Both the position numbers and the translations under genes were made by a program. A stretch of 64,000 bases of DNA from Astropecten irregularis (lineage: Eukaryota > Echinodermata > Asteroidea > Paxillosida > Astropectinidae), in the NCBI GenBank assembly GCA_963971285.1, contig OZ020253.1:18116528-18180527 (forward strand). Direction: 5' to 3'. Every line of letters starts with the position of its first letter. The stretch's first letter is position 1. Positions 57,759 through 64,000 of this stretch are shown piece after piece. Below the pieces are notes generated by a model. The model ran no database searches and was not told the origin of the DNA. It worked only from the letters and a program-made list of their open reading frames with translations.

Positions 57759-58063
57759 TAAAGGTATTTTCATTCTTCTTTTTTTGTCAAAGAAATGCAG
57801 ATTCAAGAGCAACTAAATATATTCTTTTTAAAAAGATACAGTAACAGTCATCTGCGAAATTTCTAGTCCCATACGGTACCTACTTTTTGAGCTCACAGGA
57901 TTTTTTTATATTCCGAAGATCAAAATTGTTTCATTGCATTCAGGCTGAAGAAAAAATAACAGTATGTTTCTACCATCGCCATCTGTATACCCTGTAAGTT
58001 ATAGGTAAATCTGTGAAGATGTCTGTTTCGGTATGCTACCAAAGTATCATAGTACAGTGTACT
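57759..58063 (+). mobile_element. TTAA-type MITE, internally deleted copy
   Basis: Starts AGGTATTTTCATTCTTC after TTAA, retains GATACAGTAACAGTCATCTG and TATGTTTCTACCATCGCCAT, and ends ACCAAAGTATCATAGTACAG. Confidence 0.7.
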
Positions 58064-58403
58064 TCCGTAGTTTGGGCTTGCTAATTAGGACACAATGTTT
58101 CAATTGGTTAGAAGTTCCTTGTGTTCACATTTATTGTTGATAATGTGAGTAAGCATTTCGAAAGGGGAACGGGGTTACCAGATAGTGTCACTACTACTAA
58201 CTGCCTACTCAAGTTGTACATTCTTACATCTATGTAATTCAGTGAGTTTTAACACACTTTGTGGCCAATATTTCCTCGACCAATTCAGATACAGTTTCTA
58301 CACTGATATTTTGCTCAATTAATCTTCCAATGACTAGGTCTTATGTGCTTTTACACATCGTACCACAGCCTGGTCTCCATTCAGACGGTAATTGGTTCCA
58401 ATA

Positions 58404-59021
58404 TTACTCATAGTATACGCCATACACACTGGCAATCACGAACAGAGATGAATTCTCATAGGTAGTCGTGATGAAGTTGTCTGCATTATCGTCCCAGACA
58501 CAGCGACCGCAAGCCTGCAAACCCTGGTCCTTCTTCTCACCAACCACCACATGGACCACAATCCGGTGTCTCTTGAAGCCCATCTTTTTCATCCTCGCCT
58601 TGATGACATCGGCCAGGCTGGTGGTCAGGGTACTGCAACTCCTGGCATCGTACCTCTCGGTCTTGAGTCGCATCTCCAGAAGCTCCTGGAGAAACGTCTT
58701 CACTTTGGGCGCGTTGAAACGGAGATCGGGGTCTGGCTCCGTCCGGTATGAGTTCTCGAAGCGCTTCTTCGGCAGAGTCACGGAGGGCTTGGAGACCGTT
58801 TTAGTGCTTGCAGTAGTTGACACGGAGAGTTTACGGGCGACCGTGGACCACACGGACATCTTGCGTCCGAAGCCCTTGAGGGATGGGGCAGCTACTCCTT
58901 CGCTTTGCCCAGATGTGCTGGCGGCATCAAGAGCTGGGACGGTCGCCTCGTTCTGCCCTGACTCTTCGGGCAGAGGTGCTTCGCGATTCTGCGCTGCTTT
59001 GATCATCTTCAAGAGAGACAT
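58404..59021 (-). CDS. Tctex-1 family dynein light chain-like protein
   Basis: Single exon, 205 aa. Residues 104-205 form a Tctex-1 domain: KVKTFLQELLEMRLKTERYD, then CSTLTTSLADVIKARMKKMG, a basic HRIVVHVVVGE strand, CGRCVWDDNADNF, and the closing SSLFVIASVYGVYYE. This order and ending match the TCTEX1D/DYNLT5-type proteins, which bind dynein intermediate chains in cytoplasmic or ciliary dynein. The N-terminal 100 residues are low complexity, rich in Ser, Thr, Ala and Lys, without recognised motif. They make the protein longer than canonical DYNLT1 but normal for the TCTEX1D group. The start is the first ATG of a continuous frame in good context. Which subfamily member it is cannot be fixed by eye. 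Confidence 0.88.
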   Translation of the reverse strand: MSLLKMIKAAQNREAPLPEESGQNEATVPALDAASTSGQSEGVAAPSLKGFGRKMSVWSTVARKLSVSTTASTKTVSKPSVTLPKKRFENSYRTEPDPDLRFNAPKVKTFLQELLEMRLKTERYDARSCSTLTTSLADVIKARMKKMGFKRHRIVVHVVVGEKKDQGLQACGRCVWDDNADNFITTTYENSSLFVIASVYGVYYE

Positions 59022-59862
59022 GTTGCTTTCAGTAGTCTTTCAAAATCACATGCGTTAATATTCAGTTATCGTTCGTGTCTAAGACTTCCAATCACCTCCT
59101 GAGTAAGTTCCCTTCCGAGAAGTTCCTTAACTGTCTGTTTCACAGAAACAAATCACGTAGATAATTGATTTAAGAATACCGAGGTTCCCTTCTTTTTTGG
59201 TGAAGCAGAATTCCTTGGATTGGTTGTGGTTGTCCGTGTTTGAAACCTGCAAAGTTTAGCCACCGCGTCAGCTTGGCTATCGAAATAACATCCTCCATAA
59301 AGGTTCTATTCCGTTTTTCATGCTTACACTGACCAGCAAAACTCCTCCGAAAACATTTCCTCACGGAATACAGTATGTGAATCAATTACCGTCAAAGGTT
59401 CCTGCGTTGTTCTTAAGCTAAATGAAACACAGCAAGTGACCCACGAACCCCGATCGTCAAAATCACAGCATCAAATCAACAACGCTCATTAATTGTTAAT
59501 GTAGGTTTATCATTAATTTTTCACAGCTCTATCCTCATCGAGAGGTATCCAACTCCGTGAAGGCGGATCCGCTGCAAATTACTTCCAAAACTGGGAATGG
59601 AACGTCATAACAAGAGTCCAGGCAGATGATGCTTGTCGAAAAAAGGCATTTAATTAGCAAGTCATCGAAGAGAAGTTTCCAATAGTGACCATTCGCTGTT
59701 GACTGACTTATAGAGCACCACAGAGATGTCTACTCATGATGCTGCATCCTCTTGTTTGTTTACAGCTCGACTGTATCCAACGGTCCAGCGACTCGTGTTA
59801 TTTTAAGAGGCCAAATGCCTCCCTTTCATCAGGGCCGGACGGACTTATGGGTATAATGCCCG
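59022..59862. other. Upstream of the Tctex-1 gene
   Basis: Likely promoter and intergenic DNA. Short open frames here show no family similarity. Confidence 0.5.
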
Positions 59863-60111
59863 TGGCCCTTATCCAAACCTCGGCTCCGGCTCAGGCTCCG
59901 GCTCAGGCTCAGGTTCCAGTTCTGTCATCCATGCTGAAAATAAGTTGTGGTTTTTCATTGAAGCCGAAGCTGTGTTTTCCTTTTCAAACCAGAGAACCTG
60001 TGACCATCCGAACTACATCCAAAAGCCTTTATTTTGATATCCGTTATTTAAGAATGGATTTACAAAATGGAGCTGGAGCCTGAGCCGGAGCCGAGGTTTG
60101 GAAAAGGGCCA
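59863..60111. mobile_element. CAGGCT-repeat inverted-repeat element, copy 4
   Basis: The ends TGGCCCTTATCCAAACCTCG and, inverted, TGGCCCTTTTCCAAACCTCG are followed by CTCAGG/CTCCGG hexamers and the family interior TTTTCAAACCAGAGAA. Confidence 0.85.
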
Positions 60112-60731
60112 AAGCCTGTCCAATACTACCTCACAAAGGAGATTCCTGGCAGATAGCATTATAGCGCGGGCTATTGTCGGTGCATATTTGCCTCTTTCAC
60201 GTCGGATTATTGGTTCAATAGCTAGTATTGATCGCATCGACCGTTATGTGAATACCGTTAATCCTTCACTGCCTTCAGGTTTTCACGAGTTGTTGGCACA
60301 ACACAGACTATGGCGAATATTAACCCAAGGGTGATAATTGACCTGGTGATGCGCTACCGGAACTTTGCAAATATTATTGCTAACATGCAAAGCTCTGATT
60401 TTCACTTTGGCGAAATGAGGTTATTGAGCACATTGGATGTTTAAATTATAGAGCATATCGAGGGCAGGATGACCTCTTAAGAGCAGATGGTCGTGTTTGC
60501 TTTGTTGTTCTGTTCATTTTTCCCCAACAGTGACATCATTACGTTAACGAAGCACCATTATGGATCGCTCTTCTATGAAGAGCTTCTTCCCGGAAGAGTG
60601 ACGTACGCACTTTGCACCTGTTTATTGTGTCTCCACTTAGCAAATCCGCTCCTCCTAGTTTTTCATTTCAAATGTATTTTCGTGTTAATGAATAACCTGT
60701 TCATCTGACTCATGAACATGGGTGTCGATCC

Positions 60732-60835
60732 CGGGGGGGATGGGGGGGGGGGAGATATATCCCCCCCCCCAATATTTGAGGTGGGGGGGGTGGCGTGTAT
60801 TATCATCCCCCCCCCCCCAATATTTTGAGGTTGAA
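60732..60835. repeat. G-rich and C-rich repeat tail
   Basis: Alternating runs of G and C around AATATTTGAGG, a low-complexity tail of an interspersed repeat. Confidence 0.8.
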
Positions 60836-61318
60836 TGTCATTCAAGTTTATTGTATAGCAATATTACATGTTCCTTTTGTTTTTTGGTCTTCGCAGTGAA
60901 TTTATACTATGTTTTATTCTTCTGAATCATTTTAAATGCTCTAAAATGCGATTTATCGACTCTGTTTCTATTAAAAAGTCCCTGGTTTGGTAGGGGGTAT
61001 CCCACCTCCCACAACATCCCCCGGCTCGGTCGCTTCGCTCCCTCACATAGGACACAAAATCACCAATCATCTTCCCAATCATGAAAAGAAATCGACACCA
61101 GTGCTCATGGAAGTCACAATATTGAGCGAAATGAAATGCTGGAGAGTTGATGGGAGAATGAAATAGTTTTGTCAGTGGTCGCTGATAGGGAAAGGAGGTC
61201 GTTGGGACGGAAGTGGGAATTAGACGTAAAAGGAAGCAAACAGGGCTGTCTTTGGTTGTTCGGGTGAAGGGATGGTATTACCTAGAACTTTTCTCCGATG
61301 ATGATGATATGTACACTT
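60836..61318. other. Gene-free stretch
   Basis: No recognisable gene or repeat. Confidence 0.5.
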
Positions 61319-61578
61319 AAGCAGAGTGTACACTGTCATCATTTTCAATAACAATCTCGGTAACATGTTGCCCATCCCAGGTACGTTGTAAAATGTTGTC
61401 AGTGTACACAGAGCAAAACGAGTTGGGTAACAGTGTCGCAGCAACATCTCCGCGTAGTCATGTTGGTCAAATGTTGCTAGTGTACACAGGACCCAAAGCC
61501 GTGTTTTTGTATTGCCCTACCTGGGCAACATGTTACCGAAATTGTTACCGAGATTGTTCACAGTGTACACTCTGCTTT
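61319..61578. mobile_element. MITE-like element
   Basis: The left end TAAGCAGAGTGTACACTGT and, inverted from the right, TAAAGCAGAGTGTACACTGT. AACAATCTCGGTAACATGTT recurs inverted inside both arms. Confidence 0.8.
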
Positions 61579-62162
61579 ATGGTTCGACTGGTGTCATATC
61601 AACACAAAGAGAAAGTCAAATGGCTCAAATTACAACAATGGTCATATGGACAATTTTCATTAGGAAATGTGACAGGCAATAACGCCAGCCAGCAGGCGGA
61701 CGACCCACAAATTAGCCGTCCAGTACTTGGCCGTCTGCGTGTCTCATGCAAAAACCAAAACCTGCGCCTTGGCATGGAGATGGGGCCTCTGTCGAAGTTT
61801 TGAAAGATCCTTAATTTAATCTTGCTCCCTTGGAGTCTGTTCGCCTTCTCTATGGCCGGGGACTGTTTCTTGAACAAAGTTGTTGTCAATTCGTAATCAT
61901 AACATTGGTTCCCATACAATGTAGGCTTAGTGCTTGTTGGAATCGCTGGTTCTCGCCCATGGCACACAGCAGGCCTACGATACCACGGACGTCATATAAA
62001 AAAAATCTGGACTAGCAATACTCTCTATAATCCCATGTAGGTCAATGAAGCCACAAGTATCCATCTCGGAGGGCCAAATACAAAGGTAATACAAAGACGC
62101 GCTCACCATTGTTAGTTAAATCCGTCTGGCAACAATAGTTACCGCATTGTATCTGGCATGGT

Positions 62163-62331
62163 AAGATGGCCGCCGGTGGCTTCAGTAGATACAAAAGTGT
62201 TGCAGGTCCAGATTTGTTTATATGACGTCCGTGTACGATACACGGGTTTAAACTTCGGCGGCCATCTTTTGATCGCAACTTCAAACCGAGGCACTTCCAC
62301 GCATGCGCACTTTTCGAAGTGTAAACCCGTG
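62163..62331. repeat. Interlocking inverted repeats
   Basis: AAGATGGCCGCC (62163-62174) pairs with GGCGGCCATCTT (62257-62268). CACGGGTTTAAACTTCG (62241-62257) pairs imperfectly with CGAAGTGTAAACCCGTG (62315-62331). Confidence 0.6.
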
Positions 62332-63044
62332 TATTTTGACTTATAATCGTGGGGAAAACGAAACTCAACAAGAGTGCTTCAGTGCTTCAGTGCTTGAAAC
62401 AGACCGCGGGGCCTTTTCGCCCTTCGTCGATTTCTTTGTTGAGAGCCAAAGTGGGATGAAAAAGAATGAAAACTGATAATTAAATAATAATCTTATTTCG
62501 CAATTGGGTCTTTTTCGGAGTGACGTGACGGATCTAATTTCCAAGAGTCACGCCCTTTGCTTACACTCAGTCACGCCCACTTTAACACAAGCGAGCCGGG
62601 CCACCTTTCCAACCTCCATTATAACCCCCGGCATGGGCTAACTTCCCACCTTCCTCCAAAAATCTCGCGTATAATGTGCCCTTTACCTTTATCTCCGTAG
62701 GCCTAAGCATACACTGAAACAACATTTTTGCCCACAGAATATGACATGAGAGTCGTTTTTTTCTTGAGCACTCCTTAGCCCTCGAATATTCGATTTCACA
62801 ATCATGGATAGTATACATCAGTAGGCCACGCGACAATTGGTGGGCGTTTGAACGAGTACTGGGGAACAAAGCTCTATCACGCAAACTGTTCAATCCACAA
62901 TGCATTCCTTGAAGGCAATGAATGTGACCATTAGTCTGGCTCTCGGCCAATGCCTAAGATTTAAATGTGTGTCTTGATCGATCAAGAGAAAGGCGCACCA
63001 GACTTCAATTGGCTACAATAGTGGAATGGCTGCAGTCCTTGCAG

Positions 63045-64000
63045 GTTGGATATGTGGAGTTCGCGAAGTCCAGCAACACCGGATCGAGAGAAAACCTTAC
63101 AGGGGCTTCTAGACGCCCTGACGCGGCCCAGGAAGTGGACGGTGGCAACGCTGCCCTCGGAACCCAATCCTACCGTCTCGTTCTCCCCAACTGAGCATTT
63201 AGGCCTATCCCAGGACACGACATGGACCATACACGTTATGAACGACAGCGTGACAACACATGCCAGCACAGACTCTGTCGTGAAGCTGCAGTCTGTCACG
63301 CTACAGGATCATGGCGTTGTGACGGTCAACCCGACGACATCAGCCGGTGCGGGGACGTTTACCGGTGAGCAAAGTGTCAATTTCTGGTACCGGTACGGAA
63401 TCAGCATAACTGTGGCCATTCTGGTGTTCGTGGTTGCAGTGGTTCTGATCATCCATTGTAGGATTTTCTATCAGAAGAGAACCCGTCGTCGTAGGCTGGT
63501 AGACTTTGTCTTGAGCAGGAAGGAGACCAACAAAGCCCGAGAAGAGATATTCGAGAGTTTCCATCGACAGGCCGGTGCCGAGTCGATGCCCCGGAGTAGA
63601 CTCCAGTCAATATCCATGCAAGAGGAGATACCCATGCGGTTCCTCCATAACGTTCAGCCATGTCAACAACAGTGGCGTGTGCCACCCGCTGGCCAGTCCA
63701 AGGAGCCCCTGGCGAGGGTGTACCCTCTTCACCGCGAGCCAGCCCGGGACGTCAATGCCAACATCACCGACCCCTTTCCCTGTGAAGCGTACCGTAGATT
63801 GTGGAATACCACGGCCAGTCAGTACCCGATACTACGAGGCCACCGGACGGTCGTGTCAGAACCGGTGATAGCCAGGCCGTCCTCGCACCGTTACTCATCC
63901 CGAACAGTGAGAGGGGAGAGCAGAATGCCTAGATACAATCTCTCAGGTTGCAGGATCCTAACACCACCTGAGTCTAATGCCGCCCGGAACCGTCGGTATC
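63045..64000 (+). CDS. Single-pass membrane protein, 3' exon, cut by the window end
   Basis: A frame open from 63022 to the window edge (about 326 codons) with no stop. A plausible acceptor (CCTTGCAG) begins the exon at 63045, and codon use is GC3-rich, unlike its surroundings. The translation has about 115 extracellular-like residues rich in Ser and Thr, including TWTIHVMNDSVTTHAS. One membrane segment (GISITVAILVFVVAVVLIIH, 63397-63456) is followed by a basic stop-transfer (QKRTRRRR). A cytosolic tail of about 175 residues, rich in Arg, Pro and Ser, runs to the edge. It therefore looks like a type I receptor or adhesion protein whose N-terminal exons lie in unrecognised DNA upstream or are missed here. 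I do not recognise the family. Confidence 0.65.

Overview
The window is animal nuclear DNA. Its genes are split by GT-AG introns (plus one AT-AC intron), intergenic DNA is AT-rich and packed with short inverted-repeat elements, and the proteins have animal-type architectures. The strings TAACGTTA and TAGGCCTA recur, and multi-copy HNMT-like and C-type lectin genes are present. This makes a marine deuterostome likely, most probably an echinoderm and perhaps a sea star. That placement is inference; no marker gene settles it.

Layout. 0-16 kb: four histamine N-methyltransferase-like genes in two convergent pairs (A+ / B-, C+ / D-), each with exons of 199, 327 and 365-368 nt. A and C lie in a segmental duplication of about 4.4 kb. 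17.9-23.2 kb: a GT10 alpha-1,3-fucosyltransferase-like gene with a 14-codon first exon and a 4-kb intron. 25.4-32.4 kb: a complete TTC4 gene on the minus strand, rebuilt here as 10 exons (411 aa), with one intron carrying the signals of a U12-type AT-AC intron. 35.3-51.4 kb: five single-exon secreted C-type lectin copies on the minus strand. Three lie in a tandem array of 1719-bp period, one of them broken by a 41-bp deletion, and two lie further right, one with a destroyed start codon. They are separated by a block of 129-bp satellite arrays at 41-46 kb. 58.4-59.0 kb: a Tctex-1 (dynein light chain) family gene. 63.0-64.0 kb: the open 3' part of a single-pass membrane protein that runs off the window.

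The genes look unrelated in pathway. The theme is local gene amplification (methyltransferases, lectins) inside DNA crowded with non-autonomous transposons. Several insertions can be dated or classified from the window itself because an empty copy of the target is also present: a retroposon tail in HNMT copy A missing from copy C, a TAA-flanked element beside one lectin, and a TTAA-flanked element inside satellite flank DNA. No virus-like, toxin or CRISPR gene was seen.
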